Part shown: one piece after another, positions 51,354 to 59,868 of the stretch
How the letters are laid out: each line of letters begins with the position of its first letter
Numbering within the stretch: position 1 is the stretch's first letter
NCBI GenBank assembly: GCA_027592275.1
Contig: JAQCKF010000003.1
Span: 62,001-126,000, forward strand
Direction: 5' to 3'
Origin: Pseudomonadota bacterium
GTDB taxonomy: Bacteria > Pseudomonadota > Gammaproteobacteria > Pseudomonadales > Pseudohongiellaceae
DNA: 64,000 bases
The notes under the pieces: model-generated
Database searches by the model: none
Told to the model about the DNA's origin: nothing
Seen by the model: only the letters and a program-made list of their open reading frames with translations
Made by a program: the position numbers and the translations under genes

Positions 51354-52586
51354 ATGGCGCAGTTGAAACCATCATTTACACTTATTCGAATATTTTTTTT
51401 ATTCGTTGTATTGCCTCACTCTTCGCTAACAACAGCTCAAGCTATTGATGTCGCGGACTGGTCAGCGCTGGAACAGCAGGCGCGCGGACAAACTGTCTAC
51501 TTCAATGCCTGGGGCGGCGAGCCCAGAATAAATAGTTACCTCAACTGGGTTGCCCAGACGCTAGAGCAACGCTTTGACATCACTCTTCAACATGTGAAAG
51601 TCGCTGACACTGGCGAAACTGTCTCGAAGATAGTTGCTGAACGGCAGGCTGGCAATGATACAAACGGCAGCATCGATCTGTTGTGGATCAATGGAGAAAA
51701 CTTCGCAGCACTTAAGGAGAACAATCTACTGTTCGGCCCTTGGGCGGAGCAGCAGCCCAACTTCGGTTTAGTTAATGCGAATCGATTCCCCGAGATGCGC
51801 GAAGATTTCACGGTGCCCACAGATGGCTTAGAGTCGCCGTGGACCCGATCACAACTCGTTTTCTATCACGACAGCCAATGGCTGGTAGAGCCGCCTCAAA
51901 CGATAGCTGCAATACTGGATTGGTCGACGTCGAATCCTGGTGAATTCACCTATCCTCGTCCGCCTGCATTCCTAGGAAGCACCTTTCTCAAGCAGGCAGT
52001 TCTCGAAATCTCCGACAACGATCCAGCACTGTTTGCTCCGGTCACTGATGATGAATTCCAGCGCGTCACAACCGGATTGTGGGACTACCTCGATGCGCTT
52101 CACCCTACTCTATTGCGAGCGGGCAGATACTTCCCTAACTCCGCCGCGCAGCTGAGAAGACTCATGGGCGACGGCGAAATTTCTCTGGCGCTAGCATTCA
52201 ATCCAAACGAGGCCTTGCTCTCGGTTCGCACGGGAGAGCTACCAGACAGCGTGCGAACCTATGTACTGCAAGGCGGCACGATCGGCAATGTCAGTTTCCT
52301 CGCGATTCCCTACAACGCGCAGCATAAAGCCGCAGCGATGATCACTGCTAACTTCCTTCTCTCCATCGAAGCACAAGCCAGAGCCAGTGATCCAGATCAT
52401 ATGGGAAGCACAACCGTGATTTCCATAGAGGATTTAGATGTGGGTGCCCGCGGGCAGTTTGATTCATTAAGCTCCGATTTAGCAGCTGCTAGTCCAGATG
52501 AGCTAAGCCGCAAGTTGCAGGAGCCACACCCCTCCTGGACCCCCGCCCTTGAGCGCGCCTGGATCCAGCGCTACAGCGCAAGATAG
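51354..52586 (+). CDS. ynjB: ABC transporter substrate-binding protein, YnjB type
   Basis: A 410-residue periplasmic binding protein with a signal peptide (SSLTTAQAID). It matches the YnjB group: QTVYFNAWGGEPRINSYLNWV, DLLWINGENFAALKENNLLFGPWAEQQP and ASDPDHMGSTTVISIEDL. YnjBCD systems are orphan ABC importers whose ligand is not established. It is the first gene of a three-gene operon; the permease starts three bases after its stop. Confidence 0.93.
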   Translation: MAQLKPSFTLIRIFFLFVVLPHSSLTTAQAIDVADWSALEQQARGQTVYFNAWGGEPRINSYLNWVAQTLEQRFDITLQHVKVADTGETVSKIVAERQAGNDTNGSIDLLWINGENFAALKENNLLFGPWAEQQPNFGLVNANRFPEMREDFTVPTDGLESPWTRSQLVFYHDSQWLVEPPQTIAAILDWSTSNPGEFTYPRPPAFLGSTFLKQAVLEISDNDPALFAPVTDDEFQRVTTGLWDYLDALHPTLLRAGRYFPNSAAQLRRLMGDGEISLALAFNPNEALLSVRTGELPDSVRTYVLQGGTIGNVSFLAIPYNAQHKAAAMITANFLLSIEAQARASDPDHMGSTTVISIEDLDVGARGQFDSLSSDLAAASPDELSRKLQEPHPSWTPALERAWIQRYSAR

Positions 52587-52589
52587 CCG

Positions 52590-54269
52590 GTGCTACGCTG
52601 GGCAAGCCATAGTCTCATCTTCCTGCTAGCAGCACCGATTCTACTGGGCACGCTCATTGCTAGTTTGCCAGCCTTTGGCTATTTTCCACCCTTGGGAAGT
52701 TCGGAGTTTTCCCTAGAGGCATGGCGCGAGCTATTCGAAGTGCCAGGACTAACTCGAAGCGTATTGATCAGCCTAATTTTGGGAGTCTTAACGCCGCTGA
52801 TTTCCCTGACACTAGTATTTCTCTATCTGGCTAGTGCAACGGAGAGTAAATTGGATCTGTGGATTCGCCGACTCGTTTCCCCCTTGCTCTCATTTCCACA
52901 TGCTGCTGCCGCATTCGGGCTCGCCTTCTTGATCGCACCCTCCGGACTACTGAGCCGAATTATATCCCCAGGACTGACAGGCTGGGAGCGGCCACCGGAT
53001 ATTCTTATTGTAAATGACACATGGGGTCTCTCTTTGTTGTTCGGGCTTGTTGTCAAAGAAGTGCCTTTCCTTCTACTTATGTCCTTAGCAGCTCTACCAC
53101 AACTCCAGCCCAGGCATCGTGTAGAGGTTGCCCGAACTCTCGGTTACCGGCCCACAATAGCCTGGCTCAAAGTAATTGCGCCCAGCCTGTATCCCTTGGT
53201 GCGCCTGCCCGTGATTGCAGTCATAGTCTTCGCCTCCGCCACAGTCGATGTAGCGCTTATTCTCGGGCCCACTCTTCCGCCTACATTAAGTGTTAGGGTT
53301 TTGTCGTGGTTCAATGATCCCGATCTTAATCTTCGCTTTCTAGCGGCCGCCGGATCACTATTACAACTGGGCGTGAGTCTGATAACTGTAGCAATCTGGC
53401 TAGTGCTGGAGAAATTCGCCGGCCTGCTTTGGCGGTTTTGGCTGGCAGCAGGAAACCGCAATACTGGAGAGGGTCTGGCATTTGCAATAGGCCGAAGTGC
53501 GATGCCACTTGTGTTAATAGTAATTGCAGGAAGCCTACTCGCTCTTTTAACCAATGCTTTTGCTGGCCCTTGGCGCTATCCCTCTGCCCTGCCATCGTCT
53601 TGGACGATGCAACACTGGGCAAACAGTCTTGCAGATCTTTCATCACCACTATTTAACACAGTGCTAATCAGCATTAGCTCCACACTGCTTGCTCTGATAT
53701 TAGTAGTGGCAACACTTGAGTCAGAGCGACAATCTGCTAAGGGTAGAACTACCGCGTTATGGTTACTGTATCTGCCCTTACTGATTCCGCAACTTGTCTT
53801 TCTGTTTGGCATCATCGTGCTGACCGAATTTGCAGGGTGGCAAGCGAACTTGGGCCTTGTGATATTCGGTCACCTGTTGTTTGTGCTGCCTTATGTTTTC
53901 TTGTCACTCTCTGAGGCGTATCGTCAATTGGATCCACGTTGGACGCAGGTGGCATCCACGCTAGGGGCGAGTCAGTTAAAGTCATTCTGGCGGATCCGGA
54001 TTCCTTTACTGCTCGCACCGTGTCTTACCGCTGTAGCAATCGGCATGGCGATTAGCATAAGCTTGTTTTTGCCCACTCAATTGTTAGGAGCGGGACGAAT
54101 TACGACTATTACAACTGAAGCTGTCGGGTTGACGTCTGGAGCGAGTAGGAATTTGATTGCGGTTTGGGCGGTAGTGCAACTTTCGTTACCAATAGCAGGC
54201 TTTATGATGGCTCTATTTATTCCAAAATTTGTTTGGCGTAATCGTAGCGGGATGATCAATACACGATGA
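52590..54269 (+). CDS. ynjC: ABC transporter permease, YnjC type
   Basis: A 559-residue permease with about twelve helices in two halves, each with an ABC permease EAA-like loop: RVEVARTLGYRPTIAWLKVIAP and WTQVASTLGASQLKSFWRIRIP. It uses a GTG start three bases after ynjB, which fits the family start. The fused two-half organisation matches YnjC and ThiP. The stop overlaps the ATPase start by four bases (ATGA). Confidence 0.93.
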   Translation: MLRWASHSLIFLLAAPILLGTLIASLPAFGYFPPLGSSEFSLEAWRELFEVPGLTRSVLISLILGVLTPLISLTLVFLYLASATESKLDLWIRRLVSPLLSFPHAAAAFGLAFLIAPSGLLSRIISPGLTGWERPPDILIVNDTWGLSLLFGLVVKEVPFLLLMSLAALPQLQPRHRVEVARTLGYRPTIAWLKVIAPSLYPLVRLPVIAVIVFASATVDVALILGPTLPPTLSVRVLSWFNDPDLNLRFLAAAGSLLQLGVSLITVAIWLVLEKFAGLLWRFWLAAGNRNTGEGLAFAIGRSAMPLVLIVIAGSLLALLTNAFAGPWRYPSALPSSWTMQHWANSLADLSSPLFNTVLISISSTLLALILVVATLESERQSAKGRTTALWLLYLPLLIPQLVFLFGIIVLTEFAGWQANLGLVIFGHLLFVLPYVFLSLSEAYRQLDPRWTQVASTLGASQLKSFWRIRIPLLLAPCLTAVAIGMAISISLFLPTQLLGAGRITTITTEAVGLTSGASRNLIAVWAVVQLSLPIAGFMMALFIPKFVWRNRSGMINTR

Positions 54270-54895
54270 CTAATTCTGTTCTTGAACTAAAAGATATAAG
54301 TATTGCGCTAGGCGGCAAACAGTTGCTCGAGATTGATTGCCGCGTAGGTCCGGGAGAGATTCTCACCGTCATGGGTCCTTCCGGTTCGGGCAAGTCATCC
54401 TTACTTGCGTATATAGCAGGGTTCTTGGCGCCCGCGTTTGAGTCTAGCGGTGCGGTGCTGGTCAATGGAACGGACATCTGTTCACTAGCTGCTGAGCGTC
54501 GCCGCATAGGCCTATTGTTTCAGGACCCGCTGCTATTTCCTCACCTTAGTGTCGCTGGAAATTTACGCTTTGCCATGCAAAGCAATGCACAGCAGAAAAG
54601 CCAAGCTATCTGTGATGGGCTTAATGATATTGGGCTCGCGGGGTTTGATGATCGCGACCCAGGCACTCTCTCGGGTGGACAGGCATCACGTGTCGCATTG
54701 CTACGGCTTTTACTCTCCGCCCCAAACGCGGTTCTCCTGGATGAGCCTTTTTCCAAGCTGGATACCCAACTACGCGAAGAAACCAGAACACTGGTTTTCG
54801 ATAAATTGCGGGCCAGCGGCTTACCAACTATCCTCGTAACTCACGATCAGGCCGACGCTGAACAAGCCGGCGGTCAAATTCGCACTCTACTTTAA
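54266..54895 (+). CDS. ynjD: ABC transporter ATP-binding protein, YnjD type
   Basis: A 209-residue ATPase with Walker A GPSGSGKSS, Q-loop IGLLFQDPLLFPHL, signature LSGGQASRVALLRLL, Walker B AVLLDEPFSKLD and H-loop LVTHDQADAEQ. It completes the YnjBCD importer. Together with the radical SAM gene upstream, the cluster may import something that the enzyme uses or exports as a product; this link is inferred from proximity only. Confidence 0.95.
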   Translation: MTNSVLELKDISIALGGKQLLEIDCRVGPGEILTVMGPSGSGKSSLLAYIAGFLAPAFESSGAVLVNGTDICSLAAERRRIGLLFQDPLLFPHLSVAGNLRFAMQSNAQQKSQAICDGLNDIGLAGFDDRDPGTLSGGQASRVALLRLLLSAPNAVLLDEPFSKLDTQLREETRTLVFDKLRASGLPTILVTHDQADAEQAGGQIRTLL

Positions 54896-54925
54896 GAGAC
54901 TCTGATCCTTGCTGTGCAGAACACA

Positions 54926-55867
54926 CTAACGGCCACTCGCGTCGCGGCCGCGGTTGAGCGCATCCTGGACACCAGTCGATAGGCCTCCATCTAGTCCGAC
55001 GGTAACAAATCGAAAACCTTCTGCTAGCCGCGCCTCGACGGTGGTTGAGTTTGTAGTTATAGCGCAAGGGACGTCGTGAGCTAGGCAGCTGCTAAGCACA
55101 GTCTGAATTGCGGCCTCGACCTGAGGTGCCGCTGCGCTGGCATAACCCATCGCCGCGCTCAGATCGGATGGCCCGATAAAGATGACGCCTGTGCCGGGTA
55201 CGGAAATGATTTCCTCGATGTTTTCAACTCCCTCCGGCGTTTCAATCTGAATAATGGCAAGCAACTCACCACTAGGGTCTAAGGGCCACAGATCTGCCTT
55301 CGCAATGTAGTCCCTTGTTCCCCAATACCAAACTGCATTCGACGGGTTGCGTCCACGCAGCCCCGCTGGCTCATAGTCGTCTGCGCCATTGAGTTGTGGA
55401 TACCGGCTCGCCCGAATCGCCATCTCGGCCTCGGCCGCATTGTTTACAGAAGGGAACATCACACCAAACGCGCCCACATCCAATGCCTGCTTCACTTGAG
55501 ACAGTACATCCTCGCCACCGCTTGCCGGGATACGTACGAATGGCACGACGTTCGGTTGCAAGCTGCCCTTCTCCAGGATTGCGCGCTTATCGGTCATACC
55601 AAGCAGGAACTCTCGAATCCGCTCAACATCGAAAGGCGCGTGCTCCATATCGATGATAATGAAATCCAAGCCCGATCTGGAGAGAGATCGAGCATTGTTG
55701 AGTGAATAATCGAAAGATAAGAGGCCAAACGCAGGCTCATCGTTTTCCAGCAAGGCTATCGCTTTATTCAAGCGCGTATCTGCCTGCTGCGCTGCTGCCC
55801 CAGTCCAGCTTATTAGTAGGGCAAGTGCGAGGCTAACCCCTGCAATTGGCTTCATTCGTTTTTGCAT
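54926..55867 (-). CDS. Exported HpcH/HpaI aldolase-like protein
   Basis: From the ATG at 55867 (AAGGAA upstream) the product has 313 residues: an N-terminal signal peptide (SLALALLISWTGAAAQQ), then an HpcH/HpaI-type TIM barrel. The family marks are FGLLSFDYSL, LDFIIIDMEHAPFDVERIREFL, VVPFVRIPASGGEDVLSQVKQALDVGAFGVMFPSVNNA and ELLAIIQIETPEGVENIEEI with FIGPSDLSAAMGY. Known members are cytoplasmic class II aldolases for 4-hydroxy-2-oxo acids. Export is unusual. The Glu and Asp metal ligands (IQIETPEG and GPSDLS) are retained. Confidence 0.88.
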   Translation of the reverse strand: MQKRMKPIAGVSLALALLISWTGAAAQQADTRLNKAIALLENDEPAFGLLSFDYSLNNARSLSRSGLDFIIIDMEHAPFDVERIREFLLGMTDKRAILEKGSLQPNVVPFVRIPASGGEDVLSQVKQALDVGAFGVMFPSVNNAAEAEMAIRASRYPQLNGADDYEPAGLRGRNPSNAVWYWGTRDYIAKADLWPLDPSGELLAIIQIETPEGVENIEEIISVPGTGVIFIGPSDLSAAMGYASAAAPQVEAAIQTVLSSCLAHDVPCAITTNSTTVEARLAEGFRFVTVGLDGGLSTGVQDALNRGRDASGR

Positions 55868-56123
55868 CGATTTTTCCTTGTTAAAAGGCCCAGTCAAGCG
55901 CCTCAATCTAGAGCAAATCATCCAACAAAGCGACTGACTCACGATCTGACGGATTGGTAAATAGTGCCAGAATCCCCTGACTTTTCAATTGCCTAATTCT
56001 CCTTCGGGCCATAAATTGCGATACCCTCTACCCAAACCAACTGTTATATTGAGTCGGCTACCAACTATTGGTGGCCATTTCAGTCGTTCAGGGGCTCATT
56101 CTGCCCTGATTAAGGAGAACACC

Positions 56124-57260
56124 ATGAAGACTATAAAAAGCATAGCCGGCCTCACTGCCGTCATGCTTATAAGCGGCGCGCTCAACGCCCAGAGCGCAAC
56201 TGTGCTCTACAACGAGCGGGTCGTAGAGCTGGAGCAAACGCTGCCAGACGCTACCGACCTTTGGGTTAAACCCGAAGACCTTACCCGAGTAAACGATTTC
56301 GTTCTTAAGCCTGAAGGGGCTTGCCTGGACGAATTGTGCGTTCCGGTTCTGCAAGATCGAGACAGCGCCATGTTTATTACCCGGCAGGGACAACCATGGT
56401 TCAACGTTACCGAGCTAGCGGACAAACTGCAGCAAGCCTACGTCACGGATTACAATGACGGCATCTGGAGTTTTGGCACTGTGCCAGTAACGCGTCAGTC
56501 TTTCCTACGCGGTGGCGAAGCACCCGATTTCGAACTGATGGGTCGCGATGGCGAACTCGTTCGTCTTTCAGATTTTCGAGGCAAAAAGGTATTACTCCTT
56601 ACTTGGGCCTCGTGGTGAGGATGTCGTCTAGACGTGCCCGTGTGGCAGTCCATATACGAAGAACTCAAGTCTGAAAATTTTGAAATTATCTCCGTCGCGC
56701 AAGACACTGGCGGCGAAGAAGCTGCTGGACACATCTTTGACGATGCGAATGTTAGCTATACAGCGATTATCGATGTGAACCATCAGATAAGCTCGCTCTA
56801 CAATTTGGTCAATGTCCCCTCAGGTGTTTGGATCGATGAACAAGGATCGATAATGCGCATCAATGAAGGCACCTATGCGAAGGAACATATGAATGGCGCA
56901 TGGGGTACCAATGATTACGTGCCCATCGTCCGCGACTGGGTAGCAAAGGGAGCCGACAGCGAACACGTCTGGGATAGAAGTAAGGTGCGGGAAAGTATCA
57001 TTCAACGCACACCTGAAGCCGAGCGCGCCCAGCCTGCGTTCCGTCTAGGTGGATATTACTTTACCAATGACAACGATGAGAAAGCGGAACAATACTGGAC
57101 CATGGCACAGGAGTTAGATCCTACTAGTTGGAACTACCTGCGGCAGGATCTACAGTATGAAGAAGGTGGCTCTGCTGGACCCGAGTGGCGTGCTAGGCGC
57201 GAACAGATAGAAGGTGCAGGTGGCGCTTACTACGCACCGCTGGAAATCAAAAACAACTAA
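56124..57260 (+). CDS. Putative selenoprotein: exported TlpA-like redoxin with in-frame TGA
   Basis: Read through one TGA (56616-56618), the gene encodes 378 residues. The ATG at 56124 follows AAGGAG and starts a signal peptide (GLTAVMLISGALNAQS). A middle region has CLDELCVPV. The redoxin domain begins near EAPDFELMGRDGELVRLSDFRGKKVLLLTWASW; the TGA comes next, where TlpA/AhpC-type proteins have the catalytic Cys, giving W-A-S-W-U-G-C-R. The frame continues with LDVPVWQSIYEELKSENFEII, then GVWIDEQGSIMRINEG, and a C-terminal TPR-like part. Spacing is U-x-C instead of C-x-x-C. A SECIS-like hairpin follows. Alternatives are a nonsense mutation or a sequence error. selA/B/C/D are not in the window. 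Confidence 0.75.
56616..56650 (+). promoter_or_regulatory. UGA codon and bacterial SECIS-like hairpin
   Basis: After the TGA and 12 bases, GAC pairs with GTC (56631-56633 with 56648-56650), one G is bulged, and TGCC pairs with GGCA around the five-base loop CGTGT. The apical loop contains GT and starts 21 bases after the TGA. This resembles E. coli SECIS elements, which need a GU in the loop about 16-25 bases from UGA and a bulge in the stem. Judged by hand pairing only. Confidence 0.5.
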
Positions 57261-57291
57261 CGAAGCTTCTGTAGCTTAGTAGTTACCCATC

Positions 57292-57327
57292 AAAAAAGCC
57301 GACCAAGTTTCCTTGGTCGGCTTTTTT
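57292..57327. terminator. Bidirectional intrinsic terminator
   Basis: GCCGACCAAG and CTTGGTCGGC (10 base pairs, TTTC loop) are flanked by six A on the left and six T on the right. It serves both the redoxin gene and the convergent NHL-repeat gene. Confidence 0.93.
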
Positions 57328-57355
57328 GATTCTAAAAATATCTACTGCTGTGCGC

Positions 57356-58477
57356 TCAAAGCGCATTCCAAGCAGGACTTATTAACAAGTCAGGATCAGC
57401 ACCAGGCTTGGGAACAAACTTCTGTGTACGACCATATTGGTTGTCGCCACCGTACAAATTTCCAGCAGGATCTACACTGAAAGAATGCACTTCGATATAA
57501 CCATCAGGCAATGCCAACGGCACTAGCCAGGTATATTTTAAGTTGCCTTCGAAATCGAAATTTACAAAGCGAAGTGGACCTAAGTCTGTAATCCAGAAAT
57601 CATCTTCATTGACGATGATGTCCAAAGGTAACGTAAGCTGGCCAATCGATCTTATGAATTCGAATTCTACTGGGTCGTCCGTCGCTTGCCAAAGATTGAC
57701 TCGGTTTCCAGTACGATCGAGAACAAACACGCGTCCATCAGGCCCAATTGCAACCGAGTGGATCGTCTTAGTCTGACCCGGACCTTCTCCTTCGCTGCCG
57801 AATTCGCCGAGATAGTTCATATCACTATCCATAATCATGATGCGATTATTATCTAATCCATCTGCGATTAAGATACGACCATCTTCCATGAAAGCGATAT
57901 CCTGTGGCCGGCCAAAATGAGTGCCGTCGGATCCAGACACGTTTTTCTCGCCGTAGGTCGCAAGCACTTCACTTCCGTCGTTCGCTATCACGTAAATTTG
58001 GTGAAACGTTTCATTTACCAACCAAATGCGCTTCTCGGGATCGTAAGGATTGATTCGAATCCGGTGAGGGCCGGGGCCCGCCGAGCCTTCACACAGATAA
58101 TCCAGATGATCCCAAACTTCGATAGGCTCACCGTCTGAATTGACTATGAATAGGCAGTTATTCCAAGTACGGCGCGCCGTGTCTCTTAGTACATTAAGGC
58201 CTGCATGACCCGCAAATCCCAGAAAGTCATCGGGTAGTGGGTAAGGTAAAACGGTTTCACCGCGCTGGGCAATGATGATGCGATCAGCCGATTCGGCCAA
58301 GACACCCGAATTGCCGCCGAAGGCATAACCTGCTTCAGCAAAGGGGTCGGCCCATAAGGAGACAACGTTATAAGGACTCTCACCAATAGGCCCACGGGCA
58401 TTGCCTTGCTGGGAAAATGCGGAGCTAGATGCGAAGAATGCTAGCGCGAATAGGGCTAGCCGGTTCAGTTTAAACAT
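57356..58477 (-). CDS. Exported NHL-repeat beta-propeller protein
   Basis: From the ATG at 58477 the product has 373 residues with a signal peptide (LFALAFFASSSAFSQQ). It contains NHL-type repeats (FGRPQDIAFMEDGRILIADGLDNNRIMIMD; KTIHSVAIGPDGRVFVLDRTGNRVNLW; VHSFSVDPAGNLYGGDN). Similar proteins are annotated as peptidyl-alpha-hydroxyglycine alpha-amidating lyase-like, but no catalytic residues were checked. Upstream in-frame codons to 58561 are unlikely to be used. It probably binds a ligand or partner protein in the periplasm. Confidence 0.85.
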   Translation of the reverse strand: MFKLNRLALFALAFFASSSAFSQQGNARGPIGESPYNVVSLWADPFAEAGYAFGGNSGVLAESADRIIIAQRGETVLPYPLPDDFLGFAGHAGLNVLRDTARRTWNNCLFIVNSDGEPIEVWDHLDYLCEGSAGPGPHRIRINPYDPEKRIWLVNETFHQIYVIANDGSEVLATYGEKNVSGSDGTHFGRPQDIAFMEDGRILIADGLDNNRIMIMDSDMNYLGEFGSEGEGPGQTKTIHSVAIGPDGRVFVLDRTGNRVNLWQATDDPVEFEFIRSIGQLTLPLDIIVNEDDFWITDLGPLRFVNFDFEGNLKYTWLVPLALPDGYIEVHSFSVDPAGNLYGGDNQYGRTQKFVPKPGADPDLLISPAWNAL

Positions 58478-58811
58478 GATGGTAGAGCCTCTCTTATGAT
58501 CTTTGTGGTCACTTGTTGTTTTAATTATTGCTTTCAAGCTTATCATGACAAATAACGCCATAGAAATTCAATAAACTACGAAAAAAGCACAAATTGTTGC
58601 AAATAAGGGTTTTTCAGCCCTTTGCTAGTCACTTTCGTTGAATTTTAGCAGTCCGTCTCGGATTGACTTAGACCTCTAAGCTGATAGTGTGATATTCCAA
58701 TAATGCGCAGATTGCAGAATTTCACTATCAGGCTCATCTTGCTACTATCCAGAGCAGTCTAGCTAGCCAATGTTCAGTGCATCTGTGTGAATAAGAAGAA
58801 GGGGCCACACC

Positions 58812-59810
58812 ATGATTAAAAAGATATCCCTCATATCCCTAACGCTCGTTCTTGGCAACGTAGCAGCCGCTCAAGAATACCAGATTCCAAAAACTGAATG
58901 GGGCGTACCCGATTTTCAGGGAGTCTGGAAACACGCGACGGTCATGCCGCTTGAACGTCCAATAGAACTGGGTGAGAAACGTGCCTACACCGAGGCAGAG
59001 GCTATTGCACTCGAGTCTGTGGTGCAGCAAAAATTTGAGGACAACAATGAGCCACTCGATCCGAACAGACCACCTCCTGTGGTGGCCGAGTCACTACCCC
59101 CGATAGGAAACTACGATCTGTTCTGGCGTGACGATGCGAAATTCATCCCCACTATAGATGGTGAATTCAGAACGTCCGCGATCATCGACCCCGCTAATGG
59201 GCGCATGCCTGAACGGACAGCACAATTCGATGCGCGTATGGATCAGTTTCGTGGAGGCAGACCCGGACGGACTAGCGACGGCCCCGAAGGTCGCGGACTT
59301 GGTGAGCGCTGCCTCGTCGGTTTCGGAAACTCCGCTGGCCCGGTAATGAGCCCTGTTATCTACAACAGCCACCTGCAGTTCACGCAATCACCTGGCTACG
59401 TGACGATTACAGCAGAGATGGTTCACGATACACGCATTGTTAAGATTACCAGTGAGCGATCCGCAGCAGCCGAGACACACCGCAAGTGGATGGGAGACGC
59501 GATTGGTCGTTGGGAAGGTGACACCCTCGTTGTCGAGACCAAGTACTTCAACAACTGGCACACATTGCGAGGCATGCCGGTTAACAACATGACCATCACT
59601 GAGACCTTTAGGCGTGAGTCAGGCAATAAATTGATCTACGGATTTACCGTAGACGACCCAACGCTTTTTACTTCGACGTTCAGCGGCGAATATCCCTTGT
59701 CGAGAATCAACGAACCAATCTACGAATACGCCTGCCACGAAGGCAACTACGGCATGATAGGCATTCTGGCTGGCGCCAGAAAATTGGAAGAGTTGGATAG
59801 CGACGACTAG
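58812..59810 (+). CDS. Exported protein of unknown family (paralogue of 59869-60861)
   Basis: A 332-residue protein with a signal peptide (LTLVLGNVAAAQEY). Early text KTEWGVPDFQGVWKHATVMPLERPIEL and late YEYACHEGNYGMIGILAGAR are shared with the convergent neighbour (TEYGHPDLQGTYTFRTLTPLNRP, YEYACHEGNHGLAGILAGWR). The middle has GRWEGDTLVVETKYFNNW (AHWEGDTLVVHTQDFYYN in the neighbour). The family is common in marine and soil bacteria and has no assigned function that I know. Two Cys near residues 168 and 308 are shared and may pair. Confidence 0.85.
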   Translation: MIKKISLISLTLVLGNVAAAQEYQIPKTEWGVPDFQGVWKHATVMPLERPIELGEKRAYTEAEAIALESVVQQKFEDNNEPLDPNRPPPVVAESLPPIGNYDLFWRDDAKFIPTIDGEFRTSAIIDPANGRMPERTAQFDARMDQFRGGRPGRTSDGPEGRGLGERCLVGFGNSAGPVMSPVIYNSHLQFTQSPGYVTITAEMVHDTRIVKITSERSAAAETHRKWMGDAIGRWEGDTLVVETKYFNNWHTLRGMPVNNMTITETFRRESGNKLIYGFTVDDPTLFTSTFSGEYPLSRINEPIYEYACHEGNYGMIGILAGARKLEELDSDD

Positions 59811-59820
59811 TTTGCAGTCC

Positions 59821-59852
59821 AAAAAAAAGGTCGGGGCTTAGCCGACCTTTTT
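59821..59852. terminator. Bidirectional intrinsic terminator between paralogues
   Basis: Eight A, then GGTCGG and CCGACC around a seven-base loop, then five T. It lies between the two convergent genes and can end both transcripts. Confidence 0.88.
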
Positions 59853-59868
59853 AGTATGGGGATTTTCC

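Noticed and set aside
55989-56123. TTG start 45 codons upstream of the redoxin start
   Set aside because: The ATG at 56124 has AAGGAG at the right distance and begins a proper signal peptide.
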